Shown: positions 35,725 through 46,153 of the stretch, one piece after another | Layout of the letters: the number at the start of each line of letters is the position of its first letter | How positions within the stretch are numbered: position 1 is the stretch's first letter | Source of the DNA: Salticus scenicus | Lineage: Eukaryota; Arthropoda; Arachnida; Araneae; Salticidae | Reading direction: 5' to 3' | Assembly: GCA_963930645.1 (NCBI GenBank) | Contig: OZ005657.1 | Coordinates: forward strand, 51,559,153-51,623,152 | DNA: 64,000 nucleotides | Notes under the pieces: model-generated | What the model was told of the DNA's origin: nothing | The model's database searches: none | Seen by the model: only the letters and a program-made list of their open reading frames with translations | Position numbers and translations under genes: made by a program

Positions 35725-36250
35725 ACTTAGTAAGGGCAGGACACCGCCACGTGGGACAATTCGTATTTCGGTTTAGAGCTTGTCCTGCAAGCAGGGCCCG
35801 ACGGGCAAATCACCATCTCTTCCCAGTGAACCATCGGACAGGGGCGCGGCCCCGAAGAGATCGGCGGTGGGAAACAAGACCCGAAAACCGTTCGACAAAG
35901 CAGCTTGCTGGCCAAGCCGTGTCCTGGAAGCAAACTTGATTCTATTAGAGAAACCAGGCCAGGGGTGTAGATTTCTGGTGCAGCCATAAGGAGACGACCA
36001 AACCGCCAAACGACGGAAAGAGCATCATCCCACAACCACAGAACCAAATTAATTTCTGAAGCAGCCTGTGAATACAGACTCTCAATTGACTGAGGGACTG
36101 CTGACACACGAGCCAGCTCTTAGCGCCCGTGCCGCCTCGTTAGTTCAGCGCCCTGAAAAGGGCACATACCCAGAGGTCACCCATGGTGAAGTCGACCGAC
36201 CAGTAGGAAAGCCGTCATGAAGCCGACCCTCCACCCCCGACCCTCAAATT
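35725..36250. other. GC-rich island of unknown origin
   Basis: About 500 bp with markedly higher G+C than everything around it, from AGGGCAGGACACCGCCACGT to CCACCCCCGACCC. A 126-residue minus-strand frame (36107-35727; begins MSAVPQSIESLYSQAASEIN) and shorter frames on both strands occur, but none shows a family I recognise. Phrases such as AGAAACCAGGCCAGGGGTGT and CCCAGAGGTCACCCATGGTG suggest a piece of a retroelement or a processed gene. It could also be a coding exon; no clear splice sites were found. Confidence 0.4.
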
Positions 36251-37032
36251 ATTTTGTACAAGCGGAACTATTTTCCATGGGAATACAATATTAGCCAGAG
36301 AGCCCTTGCATTGTTGTAACTTATACCTTAAGGTCTAGCCTTCGGTCAGGTCAATGCTCAAGAGTTCGTGGAGGATTAAAAATTCGCCAGAGGCCAATTT
36401 TACCACTAGCTATAGCGTTACACGTTGACAGGTGTAGATTAGTCATGTAAATGTGATTTGTATAAAAGACAAAAATGAAAACGAAATGAATATTAAAAAA
36501 AGAAAAACAGTGATATACTTCATGTCTGAACATACTGAATCTTACAACCGCTGTGGAAAAATTCTCTAAGTTTAGCAAACCAATTTGAACAGCAGCTGCA
36601 AGTTTCTGAGAGCTCATATTACCATAGTTGTCAAATTTTCCCAGTTTTCTGGAAGAATTCACACCAGATTATTATGATAGTGATCTTCGAGACCTTAAAC
36701 CTCCGGAAATTAACATAAGAAGTTTGTCTAAAAATGTAATTGTGGTTATCCTTATTTTAAATTTGTTAAAGTTCGCAGTTATGATAAACCTTTATAATGA
36801 ACGTGGAGTTAGTTATTTTTTTCATATATCTTTTTGATATTGCTTTATAAACTTGATGCATTTTATACCGATGTTTTAACACATTGTTTACCAGTCACAA
36901 GTGAGAAATACTTTTTGTTACGTAATGTAACATAAAAAAAAAGTAAAACCAGGACTTAAAAATAAACATAATTAAATATTCAAGCATACTTGCCAACTCT
37001 CTAATTAATATTCTGTTGTATTTTTAGTACCG

Positions 37033-37066
<34 letters not shown>

Positions 37067-37129
37067 CACACGATTTTTTTTTTTTTGAGTATTTTTTCTT
37101 TTATTAGCAATTTGATTTGGAGGGAATTG
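36251..37129. other. gene-free stretch
   Basis: Frames at 36351-36662 (minus) and 36628-36837 (plus) show no family match. A T-rich tract lies at 37040-37086. Confidence 0.35.
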
Positions 37130-37318
37130 CTCTAAAAAAAAAAGTGGTGTGTAAATTTAAGGATGAAACAGTTCCGCTTTTTCTGACACCAATATTTCTG
37201 TGCAGAAATCTGAATCATAATTTTACACCTAGTTTTGATACTTGATTTTTTAGAAATTTTTGTGGGAAAATACAGTAGCAAAAAAAGCGGAACTCTTTCA
37301 TCCCAGGGTAAAAAAATG
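37130..37318. repeat. palindromic repeat
   Basis: AGGATGAAACAGTTCCGCTT is mirrored by AAGCGGAACTCTTTCATCCC, with a 100-bp loop. The gap-side text ACTTGCCAACTCTCTAATTA at 36990 may be its true left end, displaced by a 25-bp T run. Confidence 0.6.
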
Positions 37319-37452
37319 TGTGTACTAACGATTCTACAGAATGTTAAAGATATGTGCAAGCATCAAATTGTAAAGTGGTTTGAAAGATAAGCTCTTCCCA
37401 TTTTTAATTAAAAGTATTTCTATATTAATTATCTTTTTTAATCACTTTACGC

Positions 37453-37650
37453 ATAGCTGCTAATATTTTAATTTATACCGGAGTATTTTTAGATCCGCCT
37501 TTATTTCGTACCACTTATTTTTTTAAAGTATTTTTTCTTATTTTACCGAAGTTATATATTGGAGAAAATTTTTCTATAAATTAAGTTGTACGAAATAAAG
37601 GTGGGGCTAAAAGTACTCCGGAATAAATTAAAATATTGGCAACTATGACT
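37453..37650. mobile_element. palindromic MITE, copy 2
   Basis: Same ends and arms as 31690-31885 (TAGCTGCTAATATTTTAATT, AAAATATTGGCAACTA), with a comparable loop around ATTTTACCGAAGTTATATAT. Confidence 0.8.
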
Positions 37651-37917
37651 TTACGAATAAACACACATTATAAAATTTTGAATAAGATAAAATATATATT
37701 AATTATTTGTTTTGTAAACAGGCTGCGAATTAATGCAAGTAAAGTTAGTTAAAATTAATTACTATGATTACTGAAATGTGATAGTTAGAACCGTGCTTTT
37801 CGACAAACGTCAATATAAGTTATGTGCAGCAAACAAAGAGCTAAATTTCTTCTGATGGAGACAACTGACATTGATCACTGCAAACGTGTATGAAAGCTAA
37901 TGGACTGGACATTCAGA

Positions 37918-38073
37918 ACTGCCAACCTAATCCGGCAAATTGTTTGTACCGCCCCTTTTCCTACACCACTTAATTCATCGTAAATATATTTGAAAAGAAT
38001 TACTCTAAAAATTTAGTGGTGTACAAAAAGGGGCGGCAGTAACAATTTGCCGAATTAGGTTGGCAGCTCTGGA
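37918..38073. mobile_element. palindromic MITE, hAT-like ends
   Basis: CAGAACTGCCAACCTAATCC and the inverse of CAGAGCTGCCAACCTAATTC flank arms with GTACCGCCCCTTTT/GGGGCGGCAGTAAC. The loop contains CACCACTTAATTC, echoing the 31690 family. Confidence 0.75.
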
Positions 38074-38249
38074 CACTATTTTGGTAAATTTTACCCTTTG
38101 TAGATAAAGCAGTGTTTACAGAATTCGGCATTGCAATTTTATGCATATGTATGATTTTACTTTTTTTTTTCACTTATTGTGCAAGCGCTGGTAACTCCTC
38201 GTTAATCTTGATATCCTAATACACTGGATACTTTTTTATAACTTTTTCA

Positions 38250-38611
38250 TATTATATGTGCTTATAATCTGTGTTGCTTGTTTAAAAGTCGCAAAAATGA
38301 AGATAAAAGAGTTATTAGAATTTTTTATAATTTTTATGTCTAGAAAATTTAGATTGTTGTTGGTTTCGTTTTCTATAGTGAATTTAATATTGTTGTCGAA
38401 ATTGTTAAGGTCGGTTAAAATGTTGTCAGGATTTTCAGAGTTAGGGATAATGGCAAAAATGTTATCGACGTACCGTGTCCAGAGTTTGCATTTGTTAATA
38501 ATGTTGCTGGCTGAATTTTCGAGGTATCGAGTTTTAATTCGGCTATAATGCCTGAAATAGGGGATCCCATAGGGACTCCTTGAGTTTGGCGGTAGATTTG
38601 GCGGTAGAAAA
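38250..38611 (-). pseudogene. Penelope-like element reverse transcriptase, palm fragment
   Basis: The minus strand encodes the reverse-transcriptase palm of a Penelope-like retroelement. The block QTQGVPMGSPIS (about 38590-38555) is the conserved GVPMGSP motif. After a frameshift near 38525 the text continues YLENSASNIINKCKLW and RYVDNIFAI, where the catalytic motif is normally YVDD, so the second Asp is lost. NNLNFLDIKII follows near 38360. The reading then ends near 38250. This piece runs head-to-head into the fragment at 38612-39115, with an overlapping FLDIKII block in each, so the junction at about 38611 is an inversion within or between copies. Such an enzyme would copy element RNA into DNA using its linked GIY-YIG nuclease for priming. 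Confidence 0.85.
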
Positions 38612-39115
38612 TTTTCTAGACATAAAAATTATATAAAATCCTAATAACTCTTTTGGCGCCACTATATACCGAAAACCTACTGCTAACACCGAAATCATAA
38701 ATAAAAATTGTAATATACAAATTATCTGCCCTCCGTTCTTATATTAACCGCGCTATCCTCGTATGTTCAAACAAAAACTTACTCAAAACCGAACTTAACT
38801 TAAAAGCCAATTACTCTAAAAACCTAGTGAATAACCTTTATAAAAAACGCATAAAGTCCTCGAATAAAATTAACAGTGCCCAAAAATCCAAATCTAACTT
38901 CACTACAGCTATCCCCTTTTGTAACGGAGCCAGCCTAAAAATAAAAAACGAAGCCAAAAATTTAAATATAAACATACCAATAAAACCCAATAAAAACATT
39001 TTCCAACACATCCGTAATGAAAAAGACATCATTCAACAAAACTCTACCGCTGGCATTTATAAAATCGAATTTAAACACACGAACGGAAATAAAGCCTGTT
39101 ATAAAAAATTATTTT
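38612..39115 (+). pseudogene. Penelope-like element, RT thumb plus start of GIY-YIG domain
   Basis: On the plus strand the text begins with FLDIKII, a stop, then NNSFGATIYRKPTAN, the conserved region after the Penelope reverse-transcriptase palm. SYVQTKTYSKPNLT-like residues follow in a shifted frame. The open stretch from 38827 includes IPIKPNKNIFQHIRNEKDI and then STAGIYKIEF, matching the segment that leads into the GIY-YIG endonuclease of Penelope-like elements (SGVYKI in many relatives). The YIG half is not recognisable: after NKACYKK the sequence turns into an A/G-rich simple repeat at 39119-39210. In-frame stops and frameshifts show it is dead. Orientation is opposite to the palm fragment next door. 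Confidence 0.8.
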
Positions 39116-40207
39116 TATCAAAAAAAAAAAAAAAGAAAGAAAGAAAGAAAAAAGAAAAAGAAGAAAGGAAAGAAAGAAAGAATGAGCTGAAAAAGAAGGA
39201 AAAAAAAAACTGAATATATAAATTACATTAAAACAAAAAGTATTTACAAAAAAATATTTTTATTAAAAAGCGAACATGAAAAATGAATATATAGATTTTA
39301 TTACAAAGAAAATTATTTACAAAAATTTTATAAAGAAGAAAAAAATATTTTATATTAGAAAATAATTTCATGATTCAATTTAAACATACTAGCTTTATAA
39401 TTGATTACAAGTTTTAAAAACATGATTATTTCCCTATACATTATTCAAAAACTTTTATTAGTATAATGTAGAATGAACATTATATCACTACTTATACAAA
39501 AGAAACTATATACATTTTTTTATGTGAGAAATCATAATTTTATACAATTAGACAAATAACTCAATAAACTGCAATATGTACATTAAAACTACGCATATGC
39601 ATAAAACTGTTTGTACATGGACGGTATGAAAATTAAATATACTGCTTAGTCAAAGAATAAAGACAGGTCATGTGATTTGGAGGAGGAGAGAAAACGAATC
39701 TATTTTATAAGATAGGATAGAAGGATAATAATAAGAGATATTTCATTACTGGTTTAGTGAGAGAGTGACTTTTCTCATCTATACAACGTATGATTCCTTC
39801 CCTCCAAACCAATCCATTTTTCTGGCAGAATGCCAAGGTCAGTCTTTAAAGTCTAGCCAAGCAGTATATATATAACATTACAAGCATAAAAATACATATG
39901 AGTTTCTTAACCCTTAATCGTCCGACGGTACTTTAAAGTGCCATTAGTTTTAAAAGTGTATAAAATCGAATTTGTGGAAGAAATGTCAAAGAGATATTTA
40001 TAAGAATAGAACGTATATACCTCACATTAGTCTCACTCCAAAACGCTAGACGCTACATGCAGCCGTTTTTATTCCAGCTTGGATTTTACAGAGTGCTATC
40101 GCTCTTTTTGCTTGGCATTTTTCACGATCTCTACTTGTATTATTAGAGTTCCGTTATTAACCCAAGAATCTACCATCAATCGTAGAAAGAGAATTGTAAT
40201 AATAAAA
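39116..40207. other. gene-free AT-rich stretch after the Penelope relic
   Basis: A/G-rich simple repeat at 39119-39210, then AT-rich text. TTAACCCTTAATCGTCCGAC at 39909 resembles the left end of a TTAA-type MITE whose partner I could not find. Confidence 0.4.
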
Positions 40208-40560
40208 AAATACTGTTAAGTAACTAAAAAAAAAAAAAGTATGTTTCAAATGCATATTTAAAATGTTTAATAACGAAGTACTACCTCACTAAATCCTCAT
40301 TAAGTACCATGATGAGGTTATATGCATAGTTTTTATTGCATATATTAAAAAAAAAAATACGCTTAAGTAACTAAAAAAGTATGTTTCAAATGCATATTTA
40401 AAATGTTTCATAACGAAGTACCACCTCACTAAATGCTCATTAAGTATTATGATTAGGTTATATGCATAGTTTTTATTGAATGTATCTTTATAAAAAAAAT
40501 ACGCTTAAGTAGCTACAAAAATATGTTTCAAATGCATATTTTAAATATTTCGTAATGTGT
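40208..40560 (+). repeat. tandem repeat, about 144-bp unit, 2.4 copies
   Basis: ATACNNTTAAGTAACTA, ATGTTTCAAATGCATATTTA and ACCTCACTAAAT recur with the motif start at 40211, 40357 and 40499. The third copy is partial. Confidence 0.8.
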
Positions 40561-40611
40561 TCCGTAAAGAGTTATGTAACATTAGTAAATAGTACATCGC
40601 AAAATAACAAA

Positions 40612-40675
40612 ACATGTATCATCAATTTTCCGGTTACAAGCTCGACGTTCGACCATCCAGGCTACCATGACCAAT
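40612..40675 (-). repeat. decayed tRNA-Thr-like fragment
   Basis: On the minus strand, TGGTAGCCTGGATGGTCGAA resembles a D arm with box A, and TCGAGCTTGTAACCGGA reads as an anticodon arm with anticodon TGT (Thr). The T arm is not recognisable. A tRNA-derived SINE relic is the simplest reading. Confidence 0.35.
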
Positions 40676-40703
40676 TAATTTCTAAATATATATGAACTTC
40701 TAT

Positions 40704-41363
40704 TTTTACTTTCTCTTACCCGTAAGGTAGAGAAAGTATTGTTTTTGGGTCAAATTTTCGAACTCGAGATTTTGTTATATTTACACGTTTAGAGGTCCCC
40801 TGAATATGAAAAACATGTTTTTAGCAAATGGTCTGTGTGTATGTCTGTGTGTGTGCCTGTGTGTGTGTGTGTGTGTGTGTCTGCCTGTGTGTGTGTGTGT
40901 CTGTTATCAGCATATCTCAAAAACAAATTATGACAGAAAGTTCAAACTTGGTATTCTAAATGTGTATCATATAGGGATGCTACAGTAAGCTTTTCGTTAA
41001 GATCAAGCAAATGGTTCGTGTACAGGGACAATCAAGAGAATTCTAATACATTACGTCTATGGGGGAAATTGCAAGTAAGTAGAGTTTAACGTCTATAGAC
41101 TGCAGTAAACCAAATGAAACGAATATATATTTTTGTAATAGAGATAGTTAACTGGGAAAAAAAATTGTGTATGTAGGAGCCTCACCTCCCCCCTGGGGGG
41201 GAGGTCCCCCCTTCAGGGGAGTAAATTTTCATGATGGGTATCTTTCAAAAGAGCTCGCTAGTACCTTTAAAACGAATGGTTGAACCATCGATCTGCGATA
41301 ATTTAAAACAAAGTTATCGATTTTTTTTTTTTACTTTTAACGAAAAATAAAATTTAGAAAAAA

Positions 41364-41398
<35 letters not shown>

Positions 41399-41781
41399 AT
41401 TGAGAATAAAATGGACTTTTTTTTGGATATTTGGTGGTATGCTACTTCTCTAATACGGAAATCGTCTGCATTATCACAAAAGATAATTTTTTTAATTAAT
41501 GATTTTAAAAAAATTATTTTTTAAAAACAGAATTATTTTTTAATAACCGAATTAAATTCTATATAAATGTAGGTGCATTAATGAAACGGGGGGTTGAGGG
41601 GGGCGGTAGCCCCCCTCACACACAACTAATTATCATATAAAATCTCCAGAAGCCTAATTTGAATTGTTTAACACAGGTTTACATAACAGTACTCGTTATA
41701 TTACTTCTAAATATGCAACCTGTATTTACAGTATTAAATTTCAGGGCAAGAGAAAGTCGTGTGAGTGACACACCAGATTAT
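40704..41781 (+). mobile_element. Helentron/HINE-like repeat C, copy 2
   Basis: Same start hairpin (ACTTTCTCTTACCCGTAAGG), TGTG/TGTC microsatellite at 40836-40901 and same body as copy 1. The end is GAGAAAGTCGTGTGAGTGAC ACACCAGATTATT. Closely similar to copy 1 in most of the body, including CATTAATGAAACGGGG. Confidence 0.65.
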
Positions 41782-42005
41782 TATAAGTGTTTTCATAGAT
41801 CTTAAAAGATCGTATTTTAAATACTTAAGTTTTTGGATTTCGATTCTTAATATAATTCAATACAATATGCTTTTATTGTTTTATAAAAACAGGAACAATA
41901 TATATACATATTTATTTATCGTGTTTTTAAGAATAGATTATGATTTGATGTAATATTATTTTATCGTGACAAAGTGATTGATCATCTACATTTTTAAATG
42001 TGATA

Positions 42006-42050
<45 letters not shown>

Positions 42051-42217
42051 CACGTTGAGCGCCATGTCAGCCATTCTAGATTCTAGACATTTTGTCATAT
42101 GTCTCTAAAAGTACTAAAGAAATCATCTTGAAACTTTAGGAGTGTGCAAAACATGTTATACTTCAAAAATTTCAGTGAAAGTTTTACCCCGAAAGTAAAA
42201 GCAGTATCAATAAAAAA

Positions 42218-42620
42218 TTAACCCGTTGAGCGCCATGTCAACCATCGGTGGCTGACAGTGTCAAATATGATATAAAGCCGCGTCAACCATCGGTGGTTGA
42301 CAGTGTAAAATAGAATATAAAACTAAAAATATTACATTGTTTTAAGTAATTGAAAATTTATTGAAAATTTGCTTATTTTTTATTTTTTACAGGAGAAATC
42401 ATTATGGTTGGTTGGTTGGTTGGTTTTACGTCGCACTAGTGCTGCGCAGATGGGCAATTGGCGACGGTCTGGGACACACCCCTAGAGGTGGTCCGGAGAC
42501 ATGCCATCACAATTTTGATTCTCCACGGAAGGGATGGCTCTCCCGCTTCGATGACCCTCAGAGGAATCGTTATGGAATTTTATTGGATATTAAGAATTTG
42601 CGTTGAGCTCAACGTGTTAA
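42218..42620. mobile_element. TTAA-flanked MITE interrupted by a SINE
   Basis: Left end TTAACCCGTTGAGCGCCATG, right end the inverse of TTAACACGTTGAGCTCAACG. A related left end also occurs at 42047 (TTAACACGTTGAGCGCC), so two left ends are in tandem. Short hairpins GTCAACCATCGGTGGTTGAC recur at 42236-42302. The family B SINE is inserted at 42408-42561. Confidence 0.65.
42408..42561 (+). mobile_element. SINE family B copy with target duplication
   Basis: A 154-bp repeat begins TTGGTTGGTTGGTTGGTTTT, continues ACGTCGCACTAGTGCTGCGC, GGGACACACCCCTAGAGGTG and ends GATGACCCTCAG. It is flanked by AGAAATCATTATGG (42394-42407) and AGGAATCGTTATGG (42562-42575), an imperfect 14-bp target duplication. It has landed inside a TTAA-flanked palindromic MITE (42218-42620). 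Confidence 0.8.
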
Positions 42621-43222
42621 TTATTGTGTTTTTACATTATACATACTAATTTTTTATAATTAATTTTCGTAATATAATATTATTATACACATTTTTAAAG
42701 ATATTTCTGTTCTTCAAAGAAAATTTGTTTTGGTTTAAAAAAGTTCATATATGGTAGCGAGTGAGTCAAAGGTTATATATATACTATTAAAATAAAAAAA
42801 GATACCAACATAACATTTAAAAAGCCGGAAAAAATAAATCTAAAGAACATTTAAAAATATATATGTTCTAATAAAAACATATAATGAACTAATATACTAT
42901 AATAATAATAATAATACATAAAATACTATATATCTAATGATTATGATATTTAAAAACAGTACAAATGTCAATTTTTAACAGTTATAATTTATATACATTG
43001 AATACGTTAACATCTAATGAATATAAAAATGTTGTGAGTATAGATATTATTATTTCGTAACTACATATGAAATAATATATAGTTACTTGTTCGTAACTAT
43101 AAATAATAGTATTAATAATATTAATTATAATAGTTTGATATTTACTTACATTTTGCATAGTTTCAAATAATTACACTCACTTATCAAACTTTTTATGAAG
43201 GCATAGTAAGTCTAATTTCGTA
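42621..43222. other. gene-free AT-rich stretch
   Basis: Only AT-rich text with (AAT)n at 42901; nothing recognised. Confidence 0.4.
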
Positions 43223-43224
43223 TA

Positions 43225-44506
43225 TTGGGTGAGTGCAAAAGTTCTACCCTTTTTTATTACCCATAAAGCAGAGAAAATAAACACAAAATGAACAGTACCT
43301 ATCATTTTGCATAATCCCCATTGCTATCTATGACCTCTTGCCATCTTTCTGATAGGAGATGAATCCCACGGCGGTAAAATTCCGGCGGTTTCGAGTCAAA
43401 AAATCTTGAATGGCAGTTTTCACAGCATCAAGATCATCAAAGATTTTCCGACTGAAGGAATTCTTCAACGCACGAAATAGGTGATAGTCAGTTGGTGCCA
43501 AGTCAGGAGAATAGGGAGGGTGGGTTAAAACTTCCCAACCAAAGCCCAGTAACTTTTGGCGAGTGATGACAACAGCACGTGGCCTGGTGTTATTGTGGTG
43601 AAGGATAACACCGCAACGATTAATGAGACCTGGCCGCTTTGCTACCAAATTTGAATGCAGCCTGTCTAACTGTAGACAGCAGAAGGAAGCATTGATGGTT
43701 TAGTTGAGTGGCAGGACTTCCCAGTGAATTATTCCCAGCACATCCCACCACACACTTAATAACACCTTCTTGGGATGAAGTTCAGCTTTCGAAGTGGATG
43801 CAGGCGGATCAGAAGGGCGATACACAGTCCTACGACGCTTTTCGTGACGGTACATAACCCACTTCTCATTTCCTGTCATAATTCGTGTCAAGAATGGGTC
43901 ATTTTTGTACCGGGAAAGCAAGGAAACACAGGTGGCGATTCGGTCATCCCGTTGATTAGCTGTCAGGTTATGTGGAACCCAACGATCCAACTTTCTCGTA
44001 AAACTCAACTTAACCAGCCGTCTCTCGACCGTTGTCAGGTGTACATTGAAGGTCTTCGCTAATTCTTGCACGGTTAGATTCGGGTTTTTCCTTATGGCTT
44101 GGTCAATATCGTCGTCTCCAACGTGTGATGGCCGTCCACTCCTTGCCTGATCTTGGCAGCTTCTGTCTCCTTCCCTAAATTTACGAAACCATCGACGACA
44201 TGTGCTTTCGTCTATTGCATCCTCTTCATAAACTTGACAAACATTGCGACATGTTGCGGCTACCATACTCTTTTTATCGAACTCGTGTAACAAATAACGT
44301 CTTATGTGCTTCTACTTGTTTTACATGTTGTACCCTCTGATATATAGATTGAGATGATTAACTTTGTGAGACACGATGCATTTATATGTGAGGCATGATC
44401 ACGTTTGATTGGCTGACGATTTGCGTCATTACAATGTTATGTGTGGCGTCAATTCCATTGCAAATTTGCATATCCAGAAACGGATAAAACTTTCGTTCTC
44501 ACCCAA
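43225..44506 (-). mobile_element. full-length mariner transposon (inactive)
   Basis: Terminal inverted repeats (left TTGGGTGAGTGCAAAAGTTC, right end the complement of TTGGGTGAGAACGAAAGTTT) sit immediately inside TA dinucleotides at 43223-43224 and 44507-44508. The element is 1282 bp, the normal size of a complete mariner. It holds a single degenerate transposase reading frame on the minus strand. Both ends and the target duplication are intact while the gene is broken, so it is an old copy that could only be moved by a transposase made elsewhere. Confidence 0.95.
43302..44326 (-). pseudogene. mariner transposase, inactivated by nonsense codons, a frameshift and active-site changes
   Basis: The natural start is the ATG at 44326. 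Two stops follow almost at once (44323-44321 and 44314-44312). The frame then runs through the N-terminal helix-turn-helix region (TCRRWFRKFREGD, RSGRPS) and the catalytic core to a third stop at 43702-43700, where relatives usually have Gln. Reading continues in frame through HPPYSPDLAPTDYHLF. Near 43378 a one-base shift moves the conserved C-terminal end into another frame, which closes at 43302. Of the DD34D triad, the first Asp is Asn (TGNEKW, usually TGDEKW) and the second is Asn (HHNNTRP, usually HDNARP). Only the third remains (APTDYH). The overall length of about 341 codons is normal for mariner. The protein would have cut and pasted DNA at TA sites. Confidence 0.93.
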
Positions 44507-44508
44507 TA

Positions 44509-44990
44509 GAAAATTTTAAAAGTAAAAGTTTCCATATAAAAATTTTAAATTATTTCAAATTGTACAGAATTAATTTAAAAACAAATTATTGCAGTTATGC
44601 CTAAAATAAAGAAAGGGATGTAGATATTATTTTATTGATCGGTATTTTTTTATTGTTTAAAGCTGATCATCAAATAGCAAATCACATCTTTGAAAATAAT
44701 GCAAACTATTGTATAGTAAATTTAAAATGCCTTTAAAAAAGTCATACAAACATGTTTGATGCAATGCTTTACAAAAAATCTTCTACAAATGAACTGCTGG
44801 ATTCAGAAGTGATATTTATAGCTTTTTAAAAATTCTGTTTTTTTTTTTTTTTTTTTTTTTTTCTCTCTGCAGATTGAACAGAGTTTCTAACAGAAATGGC
44901 AAGAATATGCAATTTATTTTTGTACGTTTAGTTTAACTTAAACTGACCACACACAAAGAATTTTTTATCTGATTCAGATACAAATCAAAT

Positions 44991-45026
<36 letters not shown>

Positions 45027-45220
45027 TACGACAGGACTATTTGTTTCAGACAGCGATTTTGCGTTGTCAAACTTCCAGTATGCCAGGATGCCTGCCAATA
45101 ACCAGTTTTACCATTTAATTTTTTAAACTATCTTAAAATATTTAGAAGTTTTATTGATAAACTCATTTTGAGTAGTTTGGAGTATAAGATTGATTTTTTT
45201 TTATACCAACTATATGAAAA
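44509..45220. other. gene-free stretch
   Basis: Poly(T) at 44839-44862 and 44993-45023; no gene recognised. Confidence 0.4.
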
Positions 45221-45292
45221 ATACCAGAGCTGGGAATTGAATCCAGGCCCTCTGTTTAACGGGAGGATGCTCTTCCACTGAACCACCATGGT
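45221..45292 (-). repeat. tRNA-Asn-like SINE head, minus-strand copy
   Basis: On the minus strand a tRNA-like sequence carries box A (GGTTCAGTGGAAGAGC), anticodon GTT in CCCGTTAAAC and a degraded box B (GGATTCAATTCCC), followed by GGTATTTTTC, a pol III-type T run. The flank TATAGTTGGTATAAA matches the two plus-strand copies downstream, so all three belong to one tRNA-derived SINE family. Confidence 0.65.
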
Positions 45293-45427
45293 TAATATGA
45301 TCATTACATCTGCGTTGGCAGATACGGTGACCATGCCAGTGGTTAAATTTTAATCACATTAAAAACTAAGACAGACAATATACGCTAAAAATAGACAATT
45401 TTAAATATTAAAAACACAAAACATAAA

Positions 45428-45468
45428 TTTAAACGTTTCGAGCCTTTTACAGGCTCTTGATCAGTAAA
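45428..45468 (-). ncRNA. hammerhead-like motif, third family, core mutated
   Basis: On the minus strand: stem I TTTA (45468-45465), core CTGATCA (45464-45458) with the catalytic G8 replaced by C, extra A, perfect stem II GAGCC/GGCTC (45456-45452 and 45444-45440), GAAA, palindromic ACGT, T at 45432 and stem I partner TAAA (45431-45428). The fold is preserved but the core change should abolish cleavage. Confidence 0.5.
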
Positions 45469-45714
45469 AACATCAAATGCAAATGCTGAGAAGAACATCA
45501 GACTTTCATTAAGATAGTACAACGTATTCAGCAGGAACTGCGCATGCCTCATTAAGTGGTGAAAAATGTTGATTTGTGTACCAGCCCTCGAGGAAAATTC
45601 TTGAATGATAATTTAAGCAGTTAGATATGATTATTTTAGTATTGTTAAAATCAGGTAAATGGTCAGTTTCTATATTACTTACAAACTTTGAATAAACACC
45701 ATAAAATGCAATAA

Positions 45715-45768
45715 ACTCGCAACAATTGTTTCGGGTCGAAAAAACACACGACCCTTCATCAGGCGAAT
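45715..45768 (-). ncRNA. hammerhead-ribozyme-like motif, best copy
   Basis: Reading the minus strand: stem I strand ATTCGC (45768-45763), core CTGATGA (45762-45756), one extra A, stem II GGGTCG with its perfect complement CGACCC (45754-45749 and 45738-45733), then GAAA (45732-45729). The last A opens the palindrome ACAATTGT (minimal stem III), followed by T at the predicted cleavage position (45721) and the second stem I strand GCGAGT (45720-45715). All invariant core residues are present. The palindromic stem III resembles minimal stems known from hammerheads that act as dimers. The extra A between the core and stem II is non-canonical. The other half of the same foldback is cut off at 45830. 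Confidence 0.65.
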
Positions 45769-45899
45769 AAAGTAAGTACGAGTGCTGCAGTTAAAGCGGC
45801 AACCGTTGCAGCACTCGTGCTTACTTTATTCGCCTCGGTGCGCATAACTCGGTGACCTTGCCAATGAATATTACGTGAGAAATGCCTAGCTGGTTATCG

Positions 45900-45970
45900 C
45901 CCAGGGTAGCTCAGTGGTAGAGCATCCACGTGTTAAGCGGAAGGCCCGGGTTCGATTCCTGGCTCTGATA
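45900..45970 (+). repeat. tRNA-Asn-like SINE head, first direct copy
   Basis: A cloverleaf is largely recoverable: D arm GCTC...GAGC, anticodon stem TCCAC/GCGGA with one mismatch and loop GTGTTAA (anticodon GTT, Asn), T arm CCGGG-TTCGATT-CCTGG. Box A (TAGCTCAGTGG) and box B (GGTTCGATTCC) are intact and TTTTT follows at once. The acceptor stem pairs at only 5 of 7 positions, which argues against a working tRNA and for a SINE promoter. Confidence 0.65.
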
Positions 45971-46153
45971 TTTTTCACAGAGTTGGTATAAAAATCAGCC
46001 TTCCACTCCAAATTATCTCCAATTTACTAAATTAGAATTTCGTGGTGTATTGAAGTTGTGCCACGAATAATATTGTCACTGTATAGAGCTGCGTTTGCAG
46101 ACTCGGTGACCTTGCCAATGAATATTACGTGAGAAGTGCCTGGGTGGTTATCA

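Noticed and set aside
38258..38548. 96-residue plus-strand frame
   Set aside because: It is antisense to the Penelope reverse transcriptase (GVPMGSP, RYVDN) on the minus strand.
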